A DNA stretch of 64,000 bases from Bacillus pseudomycoides (GTDB lineage Bacteria > Bacillota > Bacilli > Bacillales > Bacillaceae_G): positions 1,302,001-1,366,000 of the forward strand of contig NZ_CP064266.1 of the NCBI RefSeq assembly GCF_022811845.1, written 5' to 3'. The notes below the pieces were generated by a model. The model ran no database searches, had not been told where the DNA came from, and saw only the letters and a list, made by a program, of their open reading frames with translations. Shown piece after piece: positions 49,786 to 58,399 of the stretch (positions are counted from its first letter, which is position 1; every line of letters begins with the position of its first letter). The position numbers were made by a program, and so were the translations under genes.

Positions 49786-50082
49786 TTAAAAATCAAATAA
49801 AGAGTTCCCATTTGCATCTTCTTCTTTCATATATACAGGTTCCCCTGAAACTGGTACCACTTGCTGAGTTGTTGCTGCCATTGTCATCGGATGAGATGGT
49901 ATAACTTGTGATTGTAATTTTGGCTCTACATACGTATGAGATTCACTCTGTTCATCTAAAAGTAAATCACATAAAGCACGAACAACTGATAAATGTTCTT
50001 TCGCCTTCTGTCCTTCACTACTTTTTGCTTTTGCAATTTCATTTGCCATTTTATTTAAAATCTTATCGCTAGATACTTGCAT
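49786..50082 (-). CDS. ywdI: DUF5327 (YwdI-like) protein
   Basis: A 98-residue cytoplasmic protein: an N-terminal helical part (VSSDKILNKMANEIAKAKSS, then EHLSVVRALCDLLLDEQ) and a loosely ordered C-terminal part ending GNSLFDF. It matches the short YwdI family, whose function is unknown. The ATG at 50082 has GAGGTG eight bases upstream; an earlier start at 50118 would run into the RCK_C remnant. It shares the ywdK-ywdI-ywdJ neighbourhood of B. subtilis. Confidence 0.8.
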   Translation of the reverse strand: MQVSSDKILNKMANEIAKAKSSEGQKAKEHLSVVRALCDLLLDEQSESHTYVEPKLQSQVIPSHPMTMAATTQQVVPVSGEPVYMKEEDANGNSLFDF

Positions 50083-50101
50083 TCCTTTTTCACCTCGTAC
50101 T

Positions 50102-50272
50102 TTATAATTCTTTCTCAAATTGTCCCAGCTTCTCTACTGGACCAAATACTATTATCATATCATGTTCTTGCAATTTTTCCTGCCCCGTTGGATTATGAAT
50201 AATATTTCCACCCCGTAAAATCGCTAAAACACATACATATAACTGCAATCCACAATTGCCTGCGTGCATTCA
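50102..50272 (-). pseudogene. C-terminal remnant of a TrkA-C (RCK_C) domain protein
   Basis: One frame of the minus strand reads GLQLYVCVLAILRGGNIIHN and then PTGQEKLQEHDMIIVFGPVE, ending KLGQFEKEL with a proper stop. This is the end of a TrkA-C domain, found in potassium channels and transporters. There is no start codon or N-terminal part, because divergent ywdJ follows at 50368. It is therefore a stub, 20 bp upstream of ywdI. Confidence 0.6.
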
Positions 50273-50367
50273 TCTTATTTTTCAACGCTTTTCTCTACTA
50301 CAATCTTTGCCAGAGGAAATAAAATACGTATATACTAGAAGCGGAATCTACGAAAGAGGTTGATATA

Positions 50368-51651
50368 ATGAAAACATTTCTTTCTGCCCTGCAGTGGGCA
50401 TTATTTATTTTAGCTGGAAGCCTCATTGTACCAATTAGTGTTGCGGCCAGTTATGGACTTGAAGGTGCTGAAGCAATTGCATTTGTACAACGAACATTAT
50501 TTGTCCTTGGCTTCGCTGGCCTTTTGCAAGCCATATTTGGTCATAGGCTACCTATTCAAGAGGGGCCCGCTGGTCTTTGGTGGGGAATCTTCTCACTATA
50601 CGCGAGTTTAGGTGTCGTATTATTTGGATCAAATAATGAAACACTCCGCGTCTTACAATACGCATTTCTGTTAAGCGGCATCATCTGTATTATCCTTAGT
50701 ATTTTTGGACTTATTGATAAGCTCGTTCGTTATTTTACACCAACAGTAATTGGAACATATTTATTCCTTCTCGTTGCCCAGCTCAGCGGTTCTTTTCTAA
50801 AAGGAATGTTCGGCCTTGATGGACAACACACTGAAGTACAAGCAAACGTCTTTATTCTTTCACTCATTGTTATTTTACTATCTTTTTTCATTATGAAGCT
50901 ACCTATTATTGGACAATACTCTGTTCTTTTCAGCATTGTCTTCGGATGGATTTTATTTGCATACTTCGGTTTATCTAATCCTGTTACACCGGTAACAGAT
51001 ATCATTCGCCTTCCATCTCTATTCGTATTTGGATACCCTCGCATTGAATGGAATATGGCGATTACCGTTGTCTTTGTCACACTATTACTTTTAACAAACA
51101 TGTTAGCAAGCATTCGTGTTGTACAAAAGGTTGTTTCTAAATATGAAGAAGGTGCTATGCAAAATCGATTTAAACACGCTGGGATCATAACGGGCATAAA
51201 TCAGCTTTTAGGTGGCCTTTTTTCAGCAATTGGACCAGTAGCTATTTCAGGTTCGGCCGGATTTATTGCAACAACAAATATTTATAAACGCCTTCCTTTT
51301 ATATTAGGATCAAGTTTTATCATTGTAATTAGTATATTTCCAAAGATTACATCATTCTTCGCCGCTATTCCTGTCGCTGTTGGATATGCTGCCATTTATC
51401 CTGTATTTGCAAGTATGATTGGTCTTGCCTTCCGTGAATATGACACCGTAGAAAATAAAGAGCGTTTATTCCGCGTCGCTGGTCTGTCTCTTTTCACAGG
51501 AATCGGGGTTATGTTTGTCCCGCCGCAAGCATTTTCGACCCTGCCACCATTTTTAGCATCATTTTTAAGCAATGGCCTTGTACTTGGTTCTGTCATGGCT
51601 ATTTTGCTTGAAGTTCTATTTTCCCGTTCAAAGGAAAAACAACCATCGTAA
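50368..51651 (+). CDS. ywdJ: nucleobase permease (YwdJ-like, NCS2 family)
   Basis: A 427-residue membrane protein with 12-14 segments of the uracil/xanthine permease (NCS2) family. Blocks: GLEGAEAIAFVQRTLFVLGF, GHRLPIQEGPAGLWWG (related to the QEGPA-type signature), and GLFSAIGPVAISGSAGFIAT in the tenth-segment region. It should carry a purine or pyrimidine base with protons. YwdJ is an atypical member and its substrate is unproven. GAGGTTGAT lies before the ATG. Adjacent to ywdI/ywdK as in B. subtilis. Confidence 0.88.
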   Translation: MKTFLSALQWALFILAGSLIVPISVAASYGLEGAEAIAFVQRTLFVLGFAGLLQAIFGHRLPIQEGPAGLWWGIFSLYASLGVVLFGSNNETLRVLQYAFLLSGIICIILSIFGLIDKLVRYFTPTVIGTYLFLLVAQLSGSFLKGMFGLDGQHTEVQANVFILSLIVILLSFFIMKLPIIGQYSVLFSIVFGWILFAYFGLSNPVTPVTDIIRLPSLFVFGYPRIEWNMAITVVFVTLLLLTNMLASIRVVQKVVSKYEEGAMQNRFKHAGIITGINQLLGGLFSAIGPVAISGSAGFIATTNIYKRLPFILGSSFIIVISIFPKITSFFAAIPVAVGYAAIYPVFASMIGLAFREYDTVENKERLFRVAGLSLFTGIGVMFVPPQAFSTLPPFLASFLSNGLVLGSVMAILLEVLFSRSKEKQPS

Positions 51652-51688
51652 ATTGGAAAACTTCCATTATTGCACTCTACTTTCAGAG

Positions 51689-51741
51689 TTGTTAGTATAT
51701 ATTATCATGGGCAATATGCCCATGATAATATATACTAACAA
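51689..51741. terminator. 25-bp perfect inverted repeat after ywdJ
   Basis: TTGTTAGTATATATTATCAT plus GGGCA, then ATA, then the exact complement. The hairpin is unusually long and perfect but lacks a T-run. It may protect or end the ywdJ transcript. Confidence 0.6.
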
Positions 51742-51763
51742 TACAGTAATCAGGCTCACTATA

Positions 51764-51782
51764 TAAAATGAAACTTCCATCG
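51764..51782. repeat. solo bcr1 end fragment
   Basis: ATAAAATGAAACTTCCATC equals the left 19 bp of the bcr1 copy at 6764 (one base different) and then stops matching. It looks like the end of a deleted or incomplete bcr1 element. Confidence 0.5.
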
Positions 51783-51819
51783 CCAATCAGGTTTTTGGTT
51801 TTTCACATATACATTACTG

Positions 51820-51958
51820 CTTTGAAAACAAAAGATGACCTGCACTCATTTTCTCCCTTTGTTTTAACTTGGCGTGGTGGCAGGAAAAGGATCTGACCGC
51901 TTCTATGCATGGGCGGATGCTCCCTTCCATCAAAAAAGGAAGGGTTTCTATCTTTTTT
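51820..51958 (+). repeat. R2 repeat copy 1
   Basis: Shares GAAAACAAAAGATGACCTGC-like start, CTGACCGCTTCTATGCATGG, GCGGATGCTC and a following CTTCC / GGAAG hairpin with the copies at 52915 and 57145 in the same orientation. Non-coding. It occupies most of the 51652-52069 gap, upstream of the HAD gene. Confidence 0.75.
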
Positions 51959-52069
51959 TCAATTTATGTACCTTTAAAGAGGTTCGATGTCTTACTATTT
52001 AATTCTCATCGTTTTGCTAGAACGAATTTCTAGCAATATCAACTTTCAACAAAGAAAGGAACTTTCTAT

Positions 52070-52891
52070 ATGTCTTATAAAATGATTGTTTTAGATTTAG
52101 ATGATACTTTACTACGTGATGACCATACGATTTCAGAACGTACAAAACAGGCCTTAATGACTGCTCAAGAACAAGGTGTAAAAGTTGTGCTTGCTTCTGG
52201 CCGTCCAACATTTGGTATGCGCCATATTGCCAAAGAACTTCGTTTAGAAGAATATGGAAGTTTTATCTTATCGTTTAATGGTGCAAAAATTATTAATTGT
52301 AAAACGGATGAAGAATTATTCAGCAGTACACTATCTCCTGAAATCGTTCACAATCTATATGAAATTAGTAAAGAAGAAGATGTTTGGATTCATACGTATA
52401 TGGGCGATGATATTATAACGGAAGAAAATAATCCATATACAGAAATTGAGGGAACTCTTACAGGTATGTCAATTATTGAAGTAGACAGCTTTATCACTGC
52501 TGTACAAGAACCTGTTGTAAAAGTATTAATGAATAAAGAAGCTGAACGCCTTGTAGAAGTAGAGAAAAAACTTCAAAAACAACTAGAAGGCAAACTAAGT
52601 GTAATGCGTTCAAAACCATACTTCTTAGAGTTCACAGAAGCTGGTGTAACAAAAGGAACGAGCTTAAATCAATTGATTCAAAAACTTGGTATTAAGCGTG
52701 AGGAAGTAATCGCAATGGGTGATAGCTATAACGACCAAGCAATGATCGAGTTTGCTGGTCTTGGCGTTGCGATGGGCAATGCTCCAGATGACATTAAAGA
52801 AATTGCAAACTACGTAACAGACACGAATATGAATGAAGGCGTTGCTAAAGTTGTAGAGAAATTTGTACTAAAAACAGAAGTTCTTGTTTAA
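52070..52891 (+). CDS. Cof-type HAD-IIB phosphatase
   Basis: A 273-residue haloacid dehalogenase family phosphatase. Motif I DLDDTLL (nucleophile Asp 8-10 region, VLDLDDTLLRDDH), motif II LASGRP, motif III Lys in KGTSLNQLIQKL, motif IV GDSYNDQAMIEFAG. The cap is the type IIB alpha/beta domain (about residues 85-190). Family members dephosphorylate sugar phosphates, FMN or other small substrates; the substrate is not predictable. The gene lies between two R2 repeats in direct orientation. Confidence 0.92.
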   Translation: MSYKMIVLDLDDTLLRDDHTISERTKQALMTAQEQGVKVVLASGRPTFGMRHIAKELRLEEYGSFILSFNGAKIINCKTDEELFSSTLSPEIVHNLYEISKEEDVWIHTYMGDDIITEENNPYTEIEGTLTGMSIIEVDSFITAVQEPVVKVLMNKEAERLVEVEKKLQKQLEGKLSVMRSKPYFLEFTEAGVTKGTSLNQLIQKLGIKREEVIAMGDSYNDQAMIEFAGLGVAMGNAPDDIKEIANYVTDTNMNEGVAKVVEKFVLKTEVLV

Positions 52892-52904
52892 TATATATGA
52901 TTTT

Positions 52905-53062
52905 TCAACATACAAGTCACGGCTATGAAGAACAAAAGGTGATCTATACTCACTTTTTCCTTTTGTTTTCACTCGGCATGGGGCTAAAAAAGGTACTGAC
53001 CGCTTCTATACATGGGCGGATGCTCTCTCCCATCTAAAAAGAGAGGTTTTATATTAGTTTTT
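52905..53062 (+). repeat. R2 repeat copy 2
   Basis: Contains GGCTATGAAGAACAAAAGGT, TTTTGTTTTCACTCGGCATG, GGGGCTAAAAAAGGTACTGA and GGGCGGATGCTC, nearly the same as the copy at 57143. It stands directly after the HAD gene. The remaining part of the gap up to 53287 holds a small CCATTTGAAGT / ACTTCAAATGG hairpin (about 53097-53126) that is probably the HAD terminator. Confidence 0.8.
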
Positions 53063-53096
53063 CAATCTGTATTTATATAAATCCACTCACAAAACC

Positions 53097-53131
53097 CATT
53101 TGAAGTCAAATACTTCAAATGGGTTTTTATT
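53097..53131 (+). terminator. probable terminator of the HAD gene
   Basis: AAACCCATTTGAAGT and ACTTCAAATGGGTTT pair around a 4-nt loop, followed by TTTATTT. It lies about 200 bp after the HAD stop codon because the R2 repeat is in between. Confidence 0.75.
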
Positions 53132-53287
53132 TAAATGTAAGTAGCTTTGTGAAGATATTTCGAACTTTGTAACATTACCGTAGTGTAAACTTTGTTTTCA
53201 GATATAATGGAACAAAATAGACTATTTTATTTTGAATAAGAATACAAATTTACTATATACAAGCTCATACAATAAGGAGGATATTTC

Positions 53288-53581
53288 ATGTTATCTACAC
53301 CAATCGGAAGATTAAGAGCAATTGGACTAGTTGAAGGGCTTTCCTTTCTACTACTATTATTCGTAGCAATGCCGTTAAAATACTTCGCGGGGTTTGCAAC
53401 AGCCGTTAAAATTACAGGTATGGCTCATGGTGTTCTATTTATACTATTCATTTTTGCTGTAATCCAAGTAACAATTGTACATCGCAAATCAATTTCATGG
53501 GCTCTTGGTGCATTTATTGCTTCTATTATCCCATTCGGTACATTCGTACTAGATGCAAAATTAAAAAATGAACAGCAATAA
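53288..53581 (+). CDS. DUF3817 membrane protein
   Basis: A 97-residue protein with three membrane segments and the DUF3817 pattern: LRAIGLVEGLSFLLLLFVAM, PLKYF, GMAHGVLFILFIFAVIQV and FIASIIPFGTFVLDAKL. Members are short integral membrane proteins of unknown role (YdzA-like). AAGGAGGATATTTC precedes the ATG. It is monocistronic with a strong terminator. Confidence 0.87.
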   Translation: MLSTPIGRLRAIGLVEGLSFLLLLFVAMPLKYFAGFATAVKITGMAHGVLFILFIFAVIQVTIVHRKSISWALGAFIASIIPFGTFVLDAKLKNEQQ

Positions 53582-53622
53582 AAAAAGTAGCTAACAATTA
53601 TTATGTTAGCTACTTTTCTTTT
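53580..53622. terminator. bidirectional terminator DUF3817 gene / ung
   Basis: AAAAGTAGCTAACA / TGTTAGCTACTTTT around a 9-nt loop, with T-run, between convergent genes. Confidence 0.85.
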
Positions 53623-54299
53623 TACAGATTTGGAATTTGCCAGTCAATCTCCGTTTCACCCATGCTAGATAAAAAGTGATTTACTTTTGAAAACGGCTTA
53701 CTGCCAAAGAAACCTCGTCTTGCTGATAAAGGACTTGGATGTACAGATTCAATAATATGATGATTAGAATTTGTAATCAGCTTTTTCTTCGCTTGTGCGT
53801 GGCGCCCCCATAATATAAAAATCACTGGTTTTTCACGTTCATTTAATAATTCAATCATCCGATCTGTGAAATGCTCCCAACCTTTTCCTTTATGAGAATT
53901 AGCCTCTCCCTGCCTAACAGTTAATACTGCATTGAGTAATAATACGCCTTGCTCTGCCCATTTCACTAAATAACCGTTATTCGGAATTTCACAACCAAGA
54001 TCTGCATGTAATTCTTTGTACATATTTTGCAGGGACGGCGGTGTTTTTACACCAGGTTGTACAGAAAAGCTTAAACCATGCGCCTGATCCGGCCCATGAT
54101 AGGGATCTTGTCCTAAAATGACAACCTTTGTATCCTCATAACTTGTATAATGCAATGCACTAAAAATATCATTGGCATTCGGATATATTACATGGGCACT
54201 ATATTCTTCTTTTAGAAACTGTCTTAGTTTTTGATAGTATGGTTTCTCGAATTCTGTTGCGAGTAACGGTTCCCAATCATTCTTTAAAATATGCTCCAT
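53622..54299 (-). CDS. ung: uracil-DNA glycosylase
   Basis: A 225-residue family 1 UDG that removes uracil from DNA. Catalytic water-activating Asp in GQDPYHGPDQAHGLSF; second motif HPSPLSARRGFFGSKPFSK with the DNA-intercalating Leu. Phe and Asn of the uracil pocket are in LLNAVLTVR. The ATG at 54299 gives the usual length, with AGGAAG seven bases upstream; the longer frame from 54353 overlaps the end of the ABC permease gene and adds residues not found in the family. In B. subtilis ung is in the same ywd region. Confidence 0.95.
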   Translation of the reverse strand: MEHILKNDWEPLLATEFEKPYYQKLRQFLKEEYSAHVIYPNANDIFSALHYTSYEDTKVVILGQDPYHGPDQAHGLSFSVQPGVKTPPSLQNMYKELHADLGCEIPNNGYLVKWAEQGVLLLNAVLTVRQGEANSHKGKGWEHFTDRMIELLNEREKPVIFILWGRHAQAKKKLITNSNHHIIESVHPSPLSARRGFFGSKPFSKVNHFLSSMGETEIDWQIPNL

Positions 54300-54318
54300 C
54301 TCTTCACTTCCTATCCAC

Positions 54319-55311
54319 TTAATTGACCATGTCTTGCTTCGTAAATACGACAAATGAAATGACCAAAGAAGCTACGGCCCAAACTGTTAAATTCATTAAT
54401 GAAAAGCTCATCGATAGACCTTGCAATGGCGGTAACTTCCCTGATAAGTAATCTGTCAGTGTTAAATTCACGCTAAAAATGTATTTCGCTCCTTCCCAAG
54501 ACGTTGCAAAGGAACTTAAGATACCACCTGCAATTAATGCTGCCAGCATGATCCCCATACCAGCTGGTGTATTACGAATTAATACAGAGACCATAAAAGA
54601 TATTGTTCCCACAACAATTGCAACAAACCATGCTAATCCATATGCCATTAAAATATATTGCCACTGCGGAATGAGATGGACAAAATTTGTATTCAATGTT
54701 TCTTTATCAATTCCAAACCCTGTCAATGTCGGCAAATTCCATCCAGTATATCCGAAAACAACGCCCGATAATACATAAGAAAAAATCCCTACTAAAAGCA
54801 ATATAAGTGAGATAAATAGCAACATGGTCACGTATTTACTAAGGAGAATTTTCCAACGCCGAATCGGCCGCGTGAGAAGCATTTTCATCGTTCCATCACT
54901 TCGTTCTCCCGATACAATATCAATTGCAACAATCATTACAAGCAGCGGAATAAACAATGTAATTCCTTGTTCAATGAATGCTCGTACAAATGTTGGTGCT
55001 CCTGGCGCTGTTGGATTAATATCATGGTCTAAATAATATTGTTGCTGCTCCACTCGTACTTTCAGCCAATCCCGCCATTCTTCTGGTAATCTAGAATTAT
55101 TTAAACGATTTTGCGAGTCAACAATTTGCTGCTGAAGTGCTACTTTCCAATCACTCGTACCAAGGCGCTTTTGCGTTGTCTGTACTTCACGATACTGTGC
55201 ATAAACAAACAAAGGAATTAAAATTGCCAATATGAGCATAACGACAAAAATACGTTTCTTTCGATAAATTTTTTCTGATTCATTTAAAACAAGATTCGCA
55301 AATTCACGCAT
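54319..55311 (-). CDS. ABC-2 type transporter permease
   Basis: A 330-residue membrane protein with six segments: one near the N-terminus (KRIFVVMLILAILIPLFVYA), then a 95-residue external region (VQTTQKRLGTSDWKVALQQQ), then five segments. The block GERSDGTMKMLLTRPIRRWK is characteristic of ABC-2 export permeases. The start at 55311 has AAGGAG eight bases upstream and overlaps the ATPase stop by eight bases. Part of the SGNH-ATPase-permease operon. The substrate is unknown. Confidence 0.9.
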   Translation of the reverse strand: MREFANLVLNESEKIYRKKRIFVVMLILAILIPLFVYAQYREVQTTQKRLGTSDWKVALQQQIVDSQNRLNNSRLPEEWRDWLKVRVEQQQYYLDHDINPTAPGAPTFVRAFIEQGITLFIPLLVMIVAIDIVSGERSDGTMKMLLTRPIRRWKILLSKYVTMLLFISLILLLVGIFSYVLSGVVFGYTGWNLPTLTGFGIDKETLNTNFVHLIPQWQYILMAYGLAWFVAIVVGTISFMVSVLIRNTPAGMGIMLAALIAGGILSSFATSWEGAKYIFSVNLTLTDYLSGKLPPLQGLSMSFSLMNLTVWAVASLVISFVVFTKQDMVN

Positions 55312-56221
55312 GTTGCTCACTCCTTGTGAGTTCAATAAATAAGTCTTCTAGCGTAAATACAAGCTCCTTCACGCTATGTACATCTATTCCGTTTTCTACA
55401 AAACGTTTATTCCAATCACTAATTGTTGCAATATCCATTCGGCACAATAAACGTTCATTATCAATGCTAATTTCTCTGACTTCTTTTGAAGTTTTTAAAA
55501 TTTCTAGTGCTCGAGAAATCGGTGTAACAATCCATTCAACACGATCACTCGCGGTTTTAATTAACTCTTCAATCGGTGCAACCGTAATCATTTTTCCTTT
55601 ATGAATAATAGCAACGCGATCGCATATCATTTGCACTTCACTTAGTAAGTGACTCGAAATAAAGACACTCATATTTTCTTCTTTCACAAGCTTATGTATA
55701 AACTCTCGCATCTCTCTTATACCAGCTGGATCTAGGCCATTTGTCGGCTCATCCAATATAAGCAGTTTCGGATTTCCAAGAAGAGCCTGCGCGATTCCAA
55801 GGCGTTGTTTCATACCAAGAGAATAAGTTTTCACTTTATCGTGAATACGTTCGTCCAAATGAACCATTTTCGCAATTTCTAAAATACGTTCATCTGATAT
55901 ACCGCCAAGCATACGTGCAAATTGCTTTAAATTTTCCCACCCGGTTAAATATGTATAAAGTTCTGGATTTTCAACGATACTACCAATTTGCCGCATCGCC
56001 CTCTGAAAATCCTCTTTAATATTATAGCCACCAATCGTAATCTCACCTTCAGTTGCCTTAATAAGCCCTACTAGCATCCGAATGGTCGTCGTTTTCCCAG
56101 CCCCATTTGGACCTAAAAATCCAAACACTTCTCCTTGCTTCACATCAAACGAAATGTTTTCGACAAGCGGCTTTTTCCCAATGACCTTTTTCACATTTCG
56201 TACTGAAAGTATCGTCGTCAT
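55304..56221 (-). CDS. ABC transporter ATP-binding protein
   Basis: A 305-residue exporter ATPase: Walker A GPNGAGKTT (about 37-45), Q-loop GSIVENPELYTYLTG, signature YSLGMKQRLGIAQ, Walker B LLILDEPTNGLD, switch His ISSHLLSEVQ. The LGMKQRL form and the C-terminal 80 residues are common to bacitracin/lantibiotic-type and ABC-2 export ATPases. It overlaps the SGNH hydrolase stop by four bases and the permease start by eight, so the three are one operon. Confidence 0.93.
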   Translation of the reverse strand: MTTILSVRNVKKVIGKKPLVENISFDVKQGEVFGFLGPNGAGKTTTIRMLVGLIKATEGEITIGGYNIKEDFQRAMRQIGSIVENPELYTYLTGWENLKQFARMLGGISDERILEIAKMVHLDERIHDKVKTYSLGMKQRLGIAQALLGNPKLLILDEPTNGLDPAGIREMREFIHKLVKEENMSVFISSHLLSEVQMICDRVAIIHKGKMITVAPIEELIKTASDRVEWIVTPISRALEILKTSKEVREISIDNERLLCRMDIATISDWNKRFVENGIDVHSVKELVFTLEDLFIELTRSEQHA

Positions 56222-57030
56222 TTCGTTCCTCCTTCATTTAGCTTCAGCTTACTTACAACATTTTGTAATAAGCGATCCGCCATATATGAGTAGCCTGTTT
56301 CATTCGGATGGAAATGATCTGAGTACAATAATTCTTTCCCGCGATTTTGAAACAGATCGAACGTTGGCGTAATATATACATCCTTATTATCTATTGCTAA
56401 TTTCCCTAAAGATGCGTTCCAATCTACAACAATCGATGAAGAACCTTTTAAATCCTCTACATCCTCAAATGGATTATACAATCCAAGCCAAAAAATCGGA
56501 CTATCTTGGTTTAACTTTCGAATTTCGGCTAAAATTTGCTTCGCCTGATTTTGAAACGTTTGCGTATCAGGACGGTATGTCTCTAAATCTATCTTCTCAA
56601 GTGATTCCCAGCCTGGAAATAAATCATTTCCTCCAATGGTTAAAACAATTAAATCTGCCTGTTTGATGGAATACTGAGCACCGCTGCTCTCTATTTGCCT
56701 CAACAAATCTGGCATCTTTGCACCACTCACTGCTAAGTTCGTTAACGCAACCTTTTGTTTGTAATCCTTTTGCAGACCATTCTTCATCCTTCCAACATAG
56801 CCAATCCCTTCTTTATCACCAACACCTCGTGTTAAAGAATCTCCTAAGCTGACTACTTGTAATGTTTTTGGGTTTTGTTTCCCTTGTACTTGTTTTTGTT
56901 CTGTTTTCGTAGTTACCTTTGAAGCCTTCGGATTTAATACATCATTAATCCCCGAAATAAAGCCATATGCAAATAAACAAAAAGATGCAATTGTAATGAG
57001 TAAAATTCCTTTTACCAATTTTGCTCTCAT
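56218..57030 (-). CDS. membrane-anchored SGNH/GDSL hydrolase (YpmR-like)
   Basis: A 270-residue lipase/esterase-like protein with an N-terminal membrane segment (residues 7-27), a Lys/Gln-rich linker and an SGNH hydrolase domain. Block I GDSLTRGVGDKEGIGY (nucleophile Ser), block III GGNDLF (oxyanion Asn), block V SDHFHPNETGYSYMADRL (Asp and His). It should act outside the membrane on lipid or acyl groups. Translational coupling to an ABC exporter suggests a joint role in cell-envelope handling, but this is inference. Confidence 0.9.
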   Translation of the reverse strand: MRAKLVKGILLITIASFCLFAYGFISGINDVLNPKASKVTTKTEQKQVQGKQNPKTLQVVSLGDSLTRGVGDKEGIGYVGRMKNGLQKDYKQKVALTNLAVSGAKMPDLLRQIESSGAQYSIKQADLIVLTIGGNDLFPGWESLEKIDLETYRPDTQTFQNQAKQILAEIRKLNQDSPIFWLGLYNPFEDVEDLKGSSSIVVDWNASLGKLAIDNKDVYITPTFDLFQNRGKELLYSDHFHPNETGYSYMADRLLQNVVSKLKLNEGGTK

Positions 57031-57129
57031 GTCAAAACCCCTTTTAGCCTGGTAGATTGCCCATATTATACCAAACGCCCATTTGAAAAGCGATTTTCAT
57101 CTCTTCTATATATCCCTATTGATTTTCCG

Positions 57130-57290
57130 ACATATAATTCGTGGCTATGAAAACAAAAGGAGACCTGCACTCATTTTCTCTTTTTGTTTTCACTTGGCAT
57201 GGGGCTAAAAAAGGGCCTGACCGCTTCTATGCATGATCGGATGCTCTCTTCCCCCTAAAAAAGAAAGATTTCATGTCGTTTTTTTATTTT
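57130..57290 (+). repeat. R2 repeat copy 3
   Basis: GGCTATGAAAACAAAAGGAG, TTTTGTTTTCACTTGGCATG, GGGGCTAAAAAAGGGCCTGA and CCGCTTCTATGCATG repeat the pattern of the copies at 52905 and 51820. It fills most of the 57031-57303 gap between the SGNH gene and the LacI gene. Non-coding. Confidence 0.8.
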
Positions 57291-57303
57291 GTATCCATAT
57301 ATA

Positions 57304-58281
57304 TTATGTCGTTTCACGAATAGTTAATTGCGGAAAAAGTTCAATATTCTTCACATCTATTTTTTCATCCTTTATCTTCTCATATAGTATTTCAAAAGCT
57401 TTTGCACCAACTGCTTTACTAGAATGAGCAATTGTTGTAATTCCTAATACATCAGCCACCTCTTGATCATCGCATCCAATAATCACAAGATCTTCAGGAA
57501 TACGAATCCCATGTTTCTTCGCTTCCGTTACCATACCTGCCGCAATCGGGTTACAAGAAACGAGAAATGCCGTTGGTTTCACAGACATGTTAATCCATGC
57601 CCTTATCACTTCACGCCCATCCTCTACTGTAAATCGCTCTGAAAACTCCCATTCATCCCGTGGCCTAATGGAGATTTCTTGTAATGCTTCATTATAAGCT
57701 TGCTTTCGCTTTTGACTATTTACACTATTACTTCTGCCAATACAATATCCAATGTGAGTGTGCCCATTTTCTATTACATATTTCATCCCCTGTGAAAATA
57801 TCTTATAGTGATCAATATGTACGCTAGAAATACATTCAGATTCTATTTCTTCACATGTTACAATTGGACCGAACCTCGTATATTCTTCTATTGTTTCACG
57901 ATCATTCATTCTGGAACATATAATTACACCATCAAGCTTCTTCATTTTTAACATATGTAAAATTTTAAGTTCTTTTTCAGCACTATAGTTCGTCTGACAG
58001 AGCATCATATTATAATTTTTTTTGGCCGTTTCTTTAGAAACCCCCTTAATGATTGCACTGTAATATTGGTCATTTACATGCGGTAAAAGAACACCTATCA
58101 CATTCGTTTTCCCTCTTACTAGATGAATTGCATTTACATTTTGGGTATAATTTAGTTCTTCAATAATTGCTAAAATTTCTTTTCTCTTTTTATCACTTAC
58201 ATACGGATGATTATTTAATACTCGTGAAACCGTTGATACTGATACACCAGCAATTTCAGCGATTTTTTTTATATTTGTCAT
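57304..58281 (-). CDS. LacI-family transcriptional regulator
   Basis: A 325-residue repressor. The N-terminal HTH MTNIKKIAEIAGVSVSTVSR VLN (residues 1-23) is a textbook LacI headpiece with hinge; the rest is a periplasmic-binding-protein-like sugar domain (GVLLPHVNDQYYSAIIKGVS, LVIIGCDDQEVADVLG). The ATG at 58281 has GGAGG seven bases upstream. It is divergent from the YczE-like gene 118 bp away. No sugar genes are adjacent, so the target is unclear. Confidence 0.92.
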   Translation of the reverse strand: MTNIKKIAEIAGVSVSTVSRVLNNHPYVSDKKRKEILAIIEELNYTQNVNAIHLVRGKTNVIGVLLPHVNDQYYSAIIKGVSKETAKKNYNMMLCQTNYSAEKELKILHMLKMKKLDGVIICSRMNDRETIEEYTRFGPIVTCEEIESECISSVHIDHYKIFSQGMKYVIENGHTHIGYCIGRSNSVNSQKRKQAYNEALQEISIRPRDEWEFSERFTVEDGREVIRAWINMSVKPTAFLVSCNPIAAGMVTEAKKHGIRIPEDLVIIGCDDQEVADVLGITTIAHSSKAVGAKAFEILYEKIKDEKIDVKNIELFPQLTIRETT

Positions 58282-58399
58282 CTTATTTCCTCCCCTTCCC
58301 ATCATTTACATGAACCTCATCAAAAAATTCTCTTGACCTGGTAAGCTTTCCACAATATATCCTTTCCTAGCAAATACATTCAGAAAGGATTTGAAACAT

